64,000 nt of DNA from GCA-002733465 sp965230525. GTDB taxonomy: Bacteria > Pseudomonadota > Gammaproteobacteria > Enterobacterales > Kangiellaceae. The first letter of the stretch is position 1, and each line of letters begins with the position of its first letter. Below are positions 1 through 7,843 of the stretch, piece by piece. A program made the translations under genes and the position numbers. The stretch is from the NCBI GenBank assembly GCA_965230525.1, contig OZ246008.1, positions 3,906,001 through 3,970,000 on the forward strand, read 5' to 3'. The notes beneath the pieces were generated by a model. That model did no database searches, was not told the DNA's origin, and saw nothing but the letters and a program-made list of their open reading frames with translations.

Positions 1-733
1 GTAACAAGGAGCGATTGACCAGTTCAAACGCTTGCTCGCCGACTTCCAGTTGGAATTGATTTGCAGTGAGGTAGGCTTCGGCGTCGGTTATCGAAACCAA
101 TGCCGACACTTCCGTCTGATCCAAATCGACAATTTCAATTATCGGGCTTCCCACCGAAAGCATTTCGCCAACACTGGCTAATCGGTTTACCACAACACCA
201 GCAAAAGGCGCTCGAATTTGGCAGCGTTCAACCCCCAATTTCGCCCCCTTTAACATCGCCTTTTGCGCTGACAGCAAATTCTCTGCAGCACTCGCTTCGG
301 TATTAAGCTGATCGAGTTCCGCTTCACCAATGGTTTTCCGTTTAGCGAGTTGTTGACCTCGAACATACTGGCGCTTAGCGAATGCCAGGCTTTCGCTGAG
401 TCGAGCGACTTGAGCGGTCTGATTCGCAAGCTCTAACTCTCGATCGTCACATTCTAGTTGGGCTAATAAATCACCAGCGTTAAACTGATCGCCAACCTTG
501 CGTTCGAATTGTTCTAATACCGCATTAATTTGCGCAGGAATTAAGCTTTGATTAAGTGCGACCACACGAGCTGGCGCATTCCGGCTGGGTAAAAAAGCCA
601 AGCTCTCAACCTGAGCGGTTGTGACACCAACGACAGGTGTTTTGTCTGTGGTGTCAGATTGCGCTCTCAATGGCAAGACACAGATTAAAAGACTTCCAGC
701 AGATACAACAAAATAAGATAATAAGGTTTTCAT
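1..733 (-). CDS. RND efflux periplasmic adaptor subunit (HlyD/MFP family), C-terminus cut by window edge
   Basis: The minus-strand frame opens at an ATG at 733 and runs 244 codons off the left edge without a stop. The N-terminus is a signal peptide (MKTLLSYFVV...LPLRAQS). It is followed by a first lipoyl-like half (ALNQSLIPAQI..VGDQFNAGDLLAQL), an alpha-helical hairpin (about residues 85-150) and a second lipoyl half (RAPFAGVVVNRLASVGE). This order is that of membrane-fusion proteins that join an inner-membrane RND pump to an outer-membrane channel. The pump gene would lie beyond the left edge. A TetR-type gene lies upstream in the same orientation, and a palindrome in the intergenic region suggests local repression. 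The family is fairly certain; the exported substrate is unknown. Confidence 0.85.
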   Translation of the reverse strand, partial: MKTLLSYFVVSAGSLLICVLPLRAQSDTTDKTPVVGVTTAQVESLAFLPSRNAPARVVALNQSLIPAQINAVLEQFERKVGDQFNAGDLLAQLECDDRELELANQTAQVARLSESLAFAKRQYVRGQQLAKRKTIGEAELDQLNTEASAAENLLSAQKAMLKGAKLGVERCQIRAPFAGVVVNRLASVGEMLSVGSPIIEIVDLDQTEVSALVSITDAEAYLTANQFQLEVGEQAFELVNRSLL

Positions 734-809
734 TGGCAAACTGTGCACTCTCGGTTGGTCAAATCTGAAACAAACAGAACAATCATTAAAAATCAGCGCG
801 ATCCTAGCA

Positions 810-829
810 TTGACCGACCGGTCGGTCAA
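810..829. promoter_or_regulatory. 20-bp perfect palindrome, probable TetR-family operator
   Basis: The sequence TTGACCGACCGGTCGGTCAA is a perfect inverted repeat between the adaptor gene start (733) and the end of the TetR gene (920). GACCGACCGGTCGGTC-type palindromes are typical operators of TetR/AcrR regulators of efflux pumps. A related GACC-N4-GGTC site lies upstream of the regulator itself (1553-1570), so one protein probably controls both genes. Confidence 0.75.
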
Positions 830-919
830 CGAATTAGAAGTCACTAAAATGTTTAATTTTGTTGCTTTTTTCGGTTATTTCTTAACAACTTGCAAGGTTA
901 GCCAACTCAGTTATTCAGT

Positions 920-1510
920 TTAATCTTCTAAATAATGCGCTAACATCTCACTAAAGTCATTCCATATACGCAGATAACGCTTTTTCTCGGCAAAAACTTT
1001 GTAGTGAATGCAAAAACCAGCGCTAAACATATCGATCATACGAATGGCATTATCAATTCGAACCTCATCAATTTTCCCCGCGTAAAACTTTTGAATCGCA
1101 GGAGCAATACGATGACAGGCATTTTCCAACATTTTTTGTGCCACTGACTCAAAAAAGGGGTCATTAATGCCTTTGGGTATAAAACCAAAAACGGTGTTCA
1201 TTAAACTCGGGTTTTGTGTAAAGTCATGAATGAGGTAGTGACCTATTTCTTGCAGGTAAGCTTGGACCGATTGATAGTTTTCAACAGCGACCTCATCAAG
1301 CGCTTGATCGAAAACAGACTCGATCATTGCGTAAACCACTTCATCTAAATTATTAAAATGGTGGTAAAGCGTGCCCTTGGCTACGCCTGCTTCGGCAATC
1401 AAGCGGTTTGTGGTCAGCGCTTGATAGCCGGCTTCGCCAACAATGGCTAGCGCAGCTTCAACGATTTTCTGACGAGTCAATAATGCAGCTTGTTGGCGGG
1501 ATTGGTTCAT
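920..1510 (-). CDS. TetR/AcrR family transcriptional regulator
   Basis: A 196-residue TetR-type repressor. The N-terminal helix-turn-helix lies at about residues 14-60 (TRQKIVEAALAIVGEAGY..LTTNRLIAEAGVAKGTLYHHF), with the usual YHHF end of the recognition helix. The rest is the variable all-helical ligand-binding and dimer domain. I chose ATG 1510 because AGG of TTAGGTGAGA lies five bases before it; a GTG at 1516 would add two residues. The gene is co-directional with the efflux adaptor gene, and GACC/GGTC palindromes lie on both sides. That supports autorepression and control of the pump. The ligand cannot be read from the sequence. Confidence 0.88.
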   Translation of the reverse strand: MNQSRQQAALLTRQKIVEAALAIVGEAGYQALTTNRLIAEAGVAKGTLYHHFNNLDEVVYAMIESVFDQALDEVAVENYQSVQAYLQEIGHYLIHDFTQNPSLMNTVFGFIPKGINDPFFESVAQKMLENACHRIAPAIQKFYAGKIDEVRIDNAIRMIDMFSAGFCIHYKVFAEKKRYLRIWNDFSEMLAHYLED

Positions 1511-1552
1511 TCTCACCTAAGATTGGTTGATTTTGACTAAATTGTAAATCTC

Positions 1553-1570
1553 ACCGACCAAATGGTCAAT
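1553..1570. promoter_or_regulatory. Imperfect palindrome upstream of the TetR gene, possible second operator
   Basis: ACCGACCAAATGGTCAAT contains GACC-N4-GGTC, the same half-sites as the 20-bp palindrome at 810-829. It lies just upstream of the TetR start, where autorepression would act. It is weaker because only the inner half-sites match. Confidence 0.5.
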
Positions 1571-1574
1571 GAAA

Positions 1575-1973
1575 TTATTTAGCTCGTTCTAAACTTTGTC
1601 GTTTGCAAAGAAAAGCGTATGAAGTAGCGTAAACACTGCCAATCACTGATCCAGGGAAAATCGTCATTAAAATATTCGGAGTTTTTGCTAACCAATTAAT
1701 AGTATAGGAAACTACGATAAGACACAGGCTTGCTGTCATGCCAACTAAAAAAACTTTGACCTTAACCGCACTAAACTGCTTGAGCAGCCACTCGATAAAA
1801 ACGTTAATCGATAGAGTCAGCGTAAAACTGATCGTGCCCTGCGTCACAGCGGCTTTCAGTGCGGTACTAACTACATACTCATGGTTAGCAAAAAATGCCC
1901 ATGCTCCATATCCAACGAGCGCCAAAATAGAAGGGATCAGTCGTCTTTTTAAGGTCGTGTGTGTACTGTTCAA
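1575..1973 (-). CDS. Small integral membrane protein of unknown function
   Basis: About 132 residues with four hydrophobic stretches: ILALVGYGAWAFF, a long amphipathic segment around TLTLSINVFIEWLL, VFLVGMTASLCLIVVSY and ILMTIFPGSVIGSVYATSY. This is consistent with a three- or four-helix inner-membrane protein. I do not recognise the family. The only available start is a TTG at 1973; no in-frame ATG lies upstream before a stop, and no clear Shine-Dalgarno sequence is visible, so the start is uncertain. The gene ends 64 bases before the TetR start in the same orientation and may be co-transcribed with it or separated by the operator at 1553-1570. Confidence 0.6.
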   Translation of the reverse strand: MNSTHTTLKRRLIPSILALVGYGAWAFFANHEYVVSTALKAAVTQGTISFTLTLSINVFIEWLLKQFSAVKVKVFLVGMTASLCLIVVSYTINWLAKTPNILMTIFPGSVIGSVYATSYAFLCKRQSLERAK

Positions 1974-2231
1974 TTCGATTCGTTTCTGTTTATGAATTTA
2001 CTCAAGTGCTTGATTCTAACTCGACTTAAGCAAGCTTATAAACAGTCGAGCGAGTTGCTAAATTTTGATCAATTCAGTTTAACAAAGAGGTGATAAGTCT
2101 TTGCCTGTCTCGATGTAAGACTATCTCCGCTCAATTAAATTGCAATCGAACGGCGAGTTTATGCAATTTGCTGCTTGCTGCAATCTTTGGTAGCTTGTGA
2201 GGCAACCCCCACAGCCTATTTGGATAAGCCG

Positions 2232-2816
2232 ATGAAATTAAAAAACATTCCTTTTAATAAACTGATGTTCGAATTCACTGTTATCCTGCTCAGTATTATT
2301 TTGGCCCTTGCAATCGATGAATGGCGAAATGAACGAGAAACCAACAAAAAAGCAGCGCTCGCTGAACAAAAAATCTTAAAAGAAATAAGGTCGAATTATC
2401 AGCAACTCAAAGAATTCAATCAGATTGTAAAATCTCGATACCAAAAATTAATAGCGATAGAAAGCCAGCTCGACGGAAGCAAAGGGTTTCACCATTATAT
2501 TAATCAATTTGTTGGCTATCGTTTTACAGAGCTCAATGATTCAGCTTGGCAAAGAGCAAACCGTGGGATTTTAGCTAACTATATGGATGAAGCTTTTGTT
2601 GAGAGTGCTTTTAATCTCTATAACTGGAATTCAACGCTGCAAGATTTTCATACCAAAATGAATGACTTCCTTTATCAACCTTACTTCTTCGATCCCGCAC
2701 AAGTGAATTACGCTTGGCACATTTCTAAAAGATACAAAGCACAACAAATTGGTTGGTCAGACTCAATGATAGAATCCCACAAGGAATTTATTGAACGATA
2801 TGAGAGCAAGAATTGA
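2232..2816 (+). CDS. Single-pass membrane protein with coiled-coil region, DUF6090-like
   Basis: A 194-residue protein from ATG 2232; a TTG at 2175 would add 19 residues of poor signal-peptide quality. It has one N-terminal transmembrane helix (FEFTVILLSIILALAIDEW) directly followed by a charged helical stretch (NERETNKKAALAEQKILKEI). This arrangement resembles DUF6090-type proteins, in which a membrane anchor ending in W-N-E/W-R-N is followed by a soluble helical domain. The remainder is rich in aromatic residues and has no motif I recognise. It appears monocistronic, ending just before a bidirectional terminator. Function unknown; the family assignment is from resemblance only. Confidence 0.65.
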   Translation: MKLKNIPFNKLMFEFTVILLSIILALAIDEWRNERETNKKAALAEQKILKEIRSNYQQLKEFNQIVKSRYQKLIAIESQLDGSKGFHHYINQFVGYRFTELNDSAWQRANRGILANYMDEAFVESAFNLYNWNSTLQDFHTKMNDFLYQPYFFDPAQVNYAWHISKRYKAQQIGWSDSMIESHKEFIERYESKN

Positions 2817-2855
2817 CTCAGCGTTTTCAATGTTAATTTAATATCAGGCATAAAA

Positions 2856-2882
2856 AAACCGGTAAGCGCTGCTTACCGGTTT
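2856..2882. terminator. Bidirectional rho-independent terminator
   Basis: AAACCGGTAAGC and GCTTACCGGTTT form a perfect 12-bp stem with a GCT loop. On the minus strand the stem is followed by a long T run (TTTTTTTA counting the stem end), which fits termination of the subtilisin gene ending at 2910. On the plus strand it is followed by AGTTTTAC and could also end the gene finishing at 2816. Confidence 0.85.
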
Positions 2883-2909
2883 AGTTTTACTTAATTAACG
2901 GGGAGTTAA

Positions 2910-5498
2910 TTATTCCCAGGTCGCCACTAAGTCGACACCGGTGTAAGCACGATACCCATATAAGCTGATGTACCAAGTTCCCGCAGCCGGATTAGTAAAG
3001 CTACAAGTTTCTTCGTTTCCATTCTTATACGGACGACAGTCCCAATTGTTAGTGGTAGGTTGTCCTGATTGGCGTACATAAAGATCCGCATCACCCGTAC
3101 CACCCGTCATGTTAACCGTTAGGTTGCTCATGCCCGCAGGGATATCAATGGTGTAATGTGCCCACGCACCTCTGTTACCAGACAAGTCAGTTGCTGAGGC
3201 ACTGCCACCTTCACCACCAGTCGGTGCTTCAGTGTACGAACCCGTTAGGCTAACGCCAGAGAAGGTCGAATAAGCTCTAAGCATCACATGGTAGGTACCC
3301 GCCTGAATATTAGAGATAGTACAAGTTTCAGAGTTACCGCTTCGGTATGGACGACAGTCCCAATTTGAAGTTGTTGCTTCTGACCCAAAGTTTACATAAA
3401 GGTCTGCATCTCCACTGCCACCTGAAATAACAAAGCTTAAATCAGTTGCTCCTTGTGGAACTTCCATGGTGAATGCTAACTCTTCGCCGGTTGAAGCCGC
3501 TAAACTGGTTTTCGCCACACCGTTACTCAACTCTGAATCACCTGGTGGTACAACAACCGTGTCACTAACTGTCACTGACTTAGTTTGAACGTCAGTTCCA
3601 CCTTCATTATCCGTTACCGTCAGTTCAACAGTATAGGTGCCGTCAGCAGAATAAACATGCGAAACACTTGAGCCGCTTCCAGTAGCGCCGTCGCCAAAGT
3701 TCCATGCATAACTTGTAATGCTACCATCAGAATCTGAACTTCCTGTTCCATCAAAGAAACAATCAAGATCTGTACACGATGAAGTAAATGACGCAGAAGG
3801 CAATACGTTATCAACAGGACCGCCTTGGCCATCGCAACCGTTAGCAGTAATGTAATCGCTCGCATCTTTTGCTTTAACGATTCCATAACCATAATATACA
3901 TCGTGGCCAGCATCACCAGCATCAAACGCTGTTGCTTTCAATACTTCACGAATTTCCGAACCGGTACAGCTAGGATGGTTAGACCAAACCAATGCAGCCA
4001 CACCCGCGACACCTGGAGTTGCCATCGAAGTTCCGCTCATCAAACCGTAATCGCCTAAGCCAACCGAAATAGAAGCCGATGAAGCACCTTTGAGTGCCGT
4101 TCGATCAGCGAGATCAGCACCTACCACAGGGATAGTTGTTGAGTTAGTTGTACCTAAAGTACCTTGAACTACACCAGCAACATTATTGATGATAACCGCA
4201 CCAATACCGCCACTATCTTCGCAATTTTTTACCTTGTCATGGAAGGAAATGTTGCCTCGATCAATCATACAGATTCTGCCGTTTGCACCAGAGTTAGTAG
4301 ACTCTGCGGTTCCCATGTCAAACGTTGAACCAGAAACATTTCCGGTATTTTCCATCGCTGCCGAAGAATAGCCAACATTGTCTGCCGAGAGGCCTGCAAC
4401 CGTAGCACCATCGGAAGGATACGTAGATAGAACGTTTAATCCACCTGCAGTGGCTTCAACACAGTTGGTTCTTGCCGTGTTACAAGACGGGAATTGAGAC
4501 GCTTCATATCGACCATTGTCAGAGTTGTTTCCTCCAATCATCATAACGCTGTCATAACCCGCTGGGTAAGAACGCGTTGAATTACCGTCATTTCCTGCAG
4601 CCGCTAACACTAAGCCGCCACTCGCCGTAAATGCTTCAAAAGCATTTTCTTCAGTGGAGTTTGCACCGCCGCCACCGAGACTCATAGTAATGATGTTTGC
4701 ACCGGCTTCGGTACATTTGTCTGCCGCGTGAGCTAAATCAGATGAATAACCCCAGCCCGCCGCGTTAAATACTTTAACAATGTGCATGGCAACGCCAGGC
4801 GCCATACCAACCACACCAAATCCGTTATCGGCAGCACCAACCGTTCCTGCAACATGAGTTCCGTGAGGACCACCATCGGCGTCCCAACTACCTGTTCCAG
4901 AATCATTTGAACCTGTGATATTTGCCCACTCAAAATCGTTGTTGAGGCCGCCAGTTTCACCATCCGAGCCAGCAATACCAGAATCGATAATACAAACTTT
5001 CATGCCGGGCTGAAGATCTAAAAGGTTAGCTTGTGATTGATAAATGGAATAAGGAGTCAGCTGAGTTGTTGTGGGGTCGCCCACATCATCATTGTATTCA
5101 GCCATTAAGTGTCGAGGGTGGTCAATTTCAATTGATTCAATCTCAGAACTTGCTTGTAACGCTTGCAATCCTGCAGGTGTTAATTTTGCTGCAATAGCAT
5201 GTTGCCCAGGAATTTCCTTTTTAACTTCAGCACCGAGCAGCGCTAATTTTGACTTGGCGGCTGCTGTATTAAACACTTGCTTCCCAGAACTTTTCATCAT
5301 GGTGTTCGCAGGTGTTTTTTTGTATTTAATAATATATCGTTTTGGTAATGGGTTGTTTGCATTTGCAAACGGTGTTTCTGATAATGCTTCAGCGCGTAGT
5401 GGCACCGATTTTTCAATCGCGATTGTACTCGCCGAGATTGAAAAACCAAGAATGGTTGCAGTAACAGCGCTTGCTACTTTTTTGACGGGATAATTCAT
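2910..5498 (-). CDS. Secreted subtilisin-like (S8) serine protease with PA, PKD and two PPC domains
   Basis: 862 residues from ATG 5498, chosen because AGGAG lies ten bases upstream and a signal peptide begins there. Domains in order: signal peptide; I9-type propeptide (about 50-135); S8 catalytic domain with Asp172 (DSG), His212 (HGTHVAG), oxyanion Asn303 (AAGND) and Ser491 (SGTSMATP); a PA-like insertion (about 385-465, ICMIDRGNISFHDKV) between Asn and Ser; a PKD domain (about 565-645); and two PPC domains (about 670-745 and 785-862), each with DADLYV and a Cys pair (NWDC...ETC). The catalytic set is complete, so the enzyme should be active. PPC domains are normally removed after export. 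Likely role is extracellular protein degradation for nutrition. Confidence 0.93.
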   Translation of the reverse strand: MNYPVKKVASAVTATILGFSISASTIAIEKSVPLRAEALSETPFANANNPLPKRYIIKYKKTPANTMMKSSGKQVFNTAAAKSKLALLGAEVKKEIPGQHAIAAKLTPAGLQALQASSEIESIEIDHPRHLMAEYNDDVGDPTTTQLTPYSIYQSQANLLDLQPGMKVCIIDSGIAGSDGETGGLNNDFEWANITGSNDSGTGSWDADGGPHGTHVAGTVGAADNGFGVVGMAPGVAMHIVKVFNAAGWGYSSDLAHAADKCTEAGANIITMSLGGGGANSTEENAFEAFTASGGLVLAAAGNDGNSTRSYPAGYDSVMMIGGNNSDNGRYEASQFPSCNTARTNCVEATAGGLNVLSTYPSDGATVAGLSADNVGYSSAAMENTGNVSGSTFDMGTAESTNSGANGRICMIDRGNISFHDKVKNCEDSGGIGAVIINNVAGVVQGTLGTTNSTTIPVVGADLADRTALKGASSASISVGLGDYGLMSGTSMATPGVAGVAALVWSNHPSCTGSEIREVLKATAFDAGDAGHDVYYGYGIVKAKDASDYITANGCDGQGGPVDNVLPSASFTSSCTDLDCFFDGTGSSDSDGSITSYAWNFGDGATGSGSSVSHVYSADGTYTVELTVTDNEGGTDVQTKSVTVSDTVVVPPGDSELSNGVAKTSLAASTGEELAFTMEVPQGATDLSFVISGGSGDADLYVNFGSEATTSNWDCRPYRSGNSETCTISNIQAGTYHVMLRAYSTFSGVSLTGSYTEAPTGGEGGSASATDLSGNRGAWAHYTIDIPAGMSNLTVNMTGGTGDADLYVRQSGQPTTNNWDCRPYKNGNEETCSFTNPAAGTWYISLYGYRAYTGVDLVATWE

Positions 5499-5526
5499 GC
5501 TACTAATTCTCCTAACAGAATATATT

Positions 5527-5555
5527 TTTATAGTTTTGGCTCTAAGGAGAATCAA
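5527..5555 (-). promoter_or_regulatory. Putative sigma-70 promoter of the subtilisin gene
   Basis: On the minus strand TTGATT and TATAAA are separated by exactly 17 bases. They end about 29 bases before the ATG at 5498, and the AGGAG ribosome site lies in between. Inferred from the match to consensus only. Confidence 0.55.
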
Positions 5556-6130
5556 ACAAACTTTTTGTAATCAGTTTTTGTTGTTTGATGTTAATTAATC
5601 GTAACCGATCTTCTAACTAGCAAATGCTTTAAACATTACCAAAACATCACACCGTCCCCTCAACGCTGTTCGAATATATGCCATTCGCAACTGGTATTAA
5701 TAGGTAAATAATGCACAAATTAGCGCTTATAATCGGTAATATTGAAGCTATTCGCGTTATATTAATTCTGGCAGTAGTCACACGGCACAAGCTTGGTAAA
5801 ACTTTTTGCCGCTTTTACCGGTTAAATTTGGGACAAAATAGAAAAGCGATTGCAAATATCGATCGCGTTAGAAGTATTTTTGACAATCACTAATTAGCTT
5901 GAACAACAGTCTTATAGATTTTTGATTTTCTAATTTTGTTTTCAGTTTAAGACAACTTAGGTTGGCAACATAATCTCAACTCATCCCTTCTGGTACTTTA
6001 GGTTTTAATTTAAAGTACCTGTGTTTCGGTATTGGTATGTGAGTTTCTGTCCTTTTTTTCTCAGTTCTTATTTCTGTGTTCTTATGTTCCCGTTTTTTCC
6101 AACTCTTTTTTTTAGTCTCTTTTTATTGGA

Positions 6131-6177
6131 CTATTCTTTTAGGTCACTATTCTTTTAGGTCACTATTCTTTTAGGTA
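6131..6177. repeat. Three tandem copies of a 16-bp unit
   Basis: The unit CTATTCTTTTAGGTCA occurs at 6131-6146 and 6147-6162 and again as CTATTCTTTTAGGTA from 6163. Two copies are identical and the third diverges only at its end. It looks like a recent slippage array in a non-coding T-rich tract. Confidence 0.85.
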
Positions 6178-6188
6178 CCGTTTTTTTT

Positions 6189-6222
6189 GTAAACAGCAAA
6201 GTAAATTCCCTTTGCTATTTAC
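6189..6222 (-). terminator. Hairpin just downstream of putP, possible terminator
   Basis: GTAAA-c-AGCAAAG and CTTTGCT-a-TTTAC pair around an 8-base loop, with a single mismatch in the stem. It begins 11 bases after the putP stop. On the minus strand the sequence after the hairpin is A-rich rather than T-rich, so it is not a canonical intrinsic terminator; it may protect the mRNA 3' end. Confidence 0.4.
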
Positions 6223-6232
6223 TTATTTAAAA

Positions 6233-7729
6233 TTAACTTTCTTCCTTCACTCGCCTTACCATATTATCAAATATTGCAGTAATTTCATTTGAAGGCGCTT
6301 TAGTGATTAAGCTCACAAAAACAATAGCCACAGAACTTAAAATAACACCCGGAACAATTTCATAAACATAATTACTTAACGATTGCCCGTCGATACTCAA
6401 AGGCGCATAAATCCATATTAATACCGTTGCCGCACCAACAATAATGCCAGCCAAAGCACCGGCAAAAGTCATTCGCTTCCAATATAAACCTAGGACGATC
6501 AGCGGACCAAATGCCGCGCCAAAACCGGCCCAAGCGTTGCTCACCAATTGTAATATAGAGCTATCTCTATCGTGCGCTAGATAGATAGCTAATAGAGCAA
6601 CGGCTGCGACACAAACTCGGCCAATCAATACCAGTTCTTTTTCGCTTGCATCTTTTTTTAAAAACGCCTTGTAAAAATCTTCGGTCAATGAACTTGACGT
6701 GACTAACAATTGCGAAGAAACAGTACTCATGATCGCTGCTAAAATTGCCGCCAACAAAAATCCACCGATTAATGGATGAAAAAGTACTTGCGATAAAACG
6801 ATGAAAATTGTTTCGGCATCACCGAGTGGTATTTCATTTTTTGCGACATAAGCGATTCCAAAATAACCTGTTAAAATAGCACCGACCAATGCTAATAACA
6901 TCCAGCCCATTCCAATTCTTCGCGCCACTTTAATGTCTTTGACTGAACGAATAGCCATAAACCTGACAATAATGTGCGGCTGCCCAAAATACCCGAACCC
7001 CCATGCCAATGCTGAAATGATTCCAAGCGTGGTTGTGCCAGAAATCCAGTCCAAACGGCTTGGGTCAACTTGCGCAATTGTCTGTTGAATTTCAGAATAA
7101 CTACCAAACTCCATTAGCACCACAATAGGCACCAGCAAGAGCGCAACAAACATAATACAGCCTTGTACAAAGTCAGTCATACTGACGGCAAGAAAACCAC
7201 CAAACAATGTATAAGTTACTACGACACCAGCGGTGACATACAAGCCGAGCTCATAGCTTAATCCAAAAGATGATTCGAATAATTTGCCTCCGCCAACAAC
7301 ACCCGAGGAAGTATAAACAGTAAAAAAGACAATGATCACTACCGATGAAATAATTCTGAGCAATCGTGTTTTGTCTTCAAAGCGATTTTCAAAAAATTCA
7401 GGCAATGTGATTGAGTCTGAGGCCAATTCGGTGTACATCCTCAATCTTGGCGCAACAATTAGGTAATTGATATAAGCACCAACCGATAAACCAATGGCTA
7501 TCCAAGCACTGCTTAAACCACTTAAATACATTGCGCCAGGTAATCCCATGACCATCCAGCCACTCATATCAGAAGCGCCAGCTGATAACGCTGTAACAGC
7601 TGGTCCCAACTGGCGTCCACCTAATAGATAGCCAGAAGAATCCTGTTCGGTAGTTTTAAAGGCATACAAGCCAATGCCTAACATCACCGCAAAATAAAGC
7701 GCTAACGATATGATTGTTCCGATTTCCAT
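6233..7729 (-). CDS. putP: Sodium/proline symporter PutP
   Basis: 498 residues, the usual length for PutP of the sodium:solute symporter family, with about 13 hydrophobic helices. Family landmarks are clear: YLLGGRQLGPAVTALSAGAS near the N-terminus, SGWMVMGLPGAMYLSG, and FGYFGQPHIIVRFMAIRS with AILAAIMSTVSSQLLV in the second half. It takes up L-proline with Na+ across the inner membrane for nutrition and osmoprotection. GAGG lies about six bases before ATG 7729. The gene follows pdxB in the same direction, separated by 114 bases holding a long hairpin. No proline dehydrogenase gene (putA) is in the window. Confidence 0.93.
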   Translation of the reverse strand: MEIGTIISLALYFAVMLGIGLYAFKTTEQDSSGYLLGGRQLGPAVTALSAGASDMSGWMVMGLPGAMYLSGLSSAWIAIGLSVGAYINYLIVAPRLRMYTELASDSITLPEFFENRFEDKTRLLRIISSVVIIVFFTVYTSSGVVGGGKLFESSFGLSYELGLYVTAGVVVTYTLFGGFLAVSMTDFVQGCIMFVALLLVPIVVLMEFGSYSEIQQTIAQVDPSRLDWISGTTTLGIISALAWGFGYFGQPHIIVRFMAIRSVKDIKVARRIGMGWMLLALVGAILTGYFGIAYVAKNEIPLGDAETIFIVLSQVLFHPLIGGFLLAAILAAIMSTVSSQLLVTSSSLTEDFYKAFLKKDASEKELVLIGRVCVAAVALLAIYLAHDRDSSILQLVSNAWAGFGAAFGPLIVLGLYWKRMTFAGALAGIIVGAATVLIWIYAPLSIDGQSLSNYVYEIVPGVILSSVAIVFVSLITKAPSNEITAIFDNMVRRVKEES

Positions 7730-7777
7730 AAGAGCCTCTTTTTATTGAAGTTTTGCACTCAATGTTTTGTTATTAGT

Positions 7778-7824
7778 CAATCAGTGTGCCATAGCCTCCG
7801 AGAGACTACAAGGCGCACTGATTG
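7778..7824. other. Long inverted repeat between pdxB and putP
   Basis: CAATCAGTGTGCC (7778-7790) pairs with GGCGCACTGATTG (7812-7824), 12 of 13 positions plus one wobble, around a 21-base loop. There is no T tract on the minus strand, so it is not a standard terminator. It may be an mRNA processing or attenuation element for putP or a protein-binding site. Confidence 0.55.
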
Positions 7825-7843
7825 CTCAAAGAGTTTTGATGGG

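Larger units (their letters stand above)
5556..6232. other. Gene-free interval with inverted and tandem repeats
   Basis: No convincing gene. A 60-codon frame at 5711-5893 lacks a ribosome site and coding character. GGTACTTTA (5992-6000) and TAAAGTACC (6011-6019) form a 9-bp stem. The 6020-6190 part is T-rich on the plus strand and holds a 16-bp triplicate (6131-6177) and a long hairpin next to the putP stop (6189-6222). Confidence 0.6.

Noticed and set aside
4733..4975. 80-codon minus-strand frame inside the subtilisin gene
   Set aside because: It is a shadow of the protease coding sequence in another frame.
5711..5893. 60-codon plus-strand frame between the subtilisin and putP
   Set aside because: No ribosome site and no recognisable domain; the region is AT-rich intergenic DNA.
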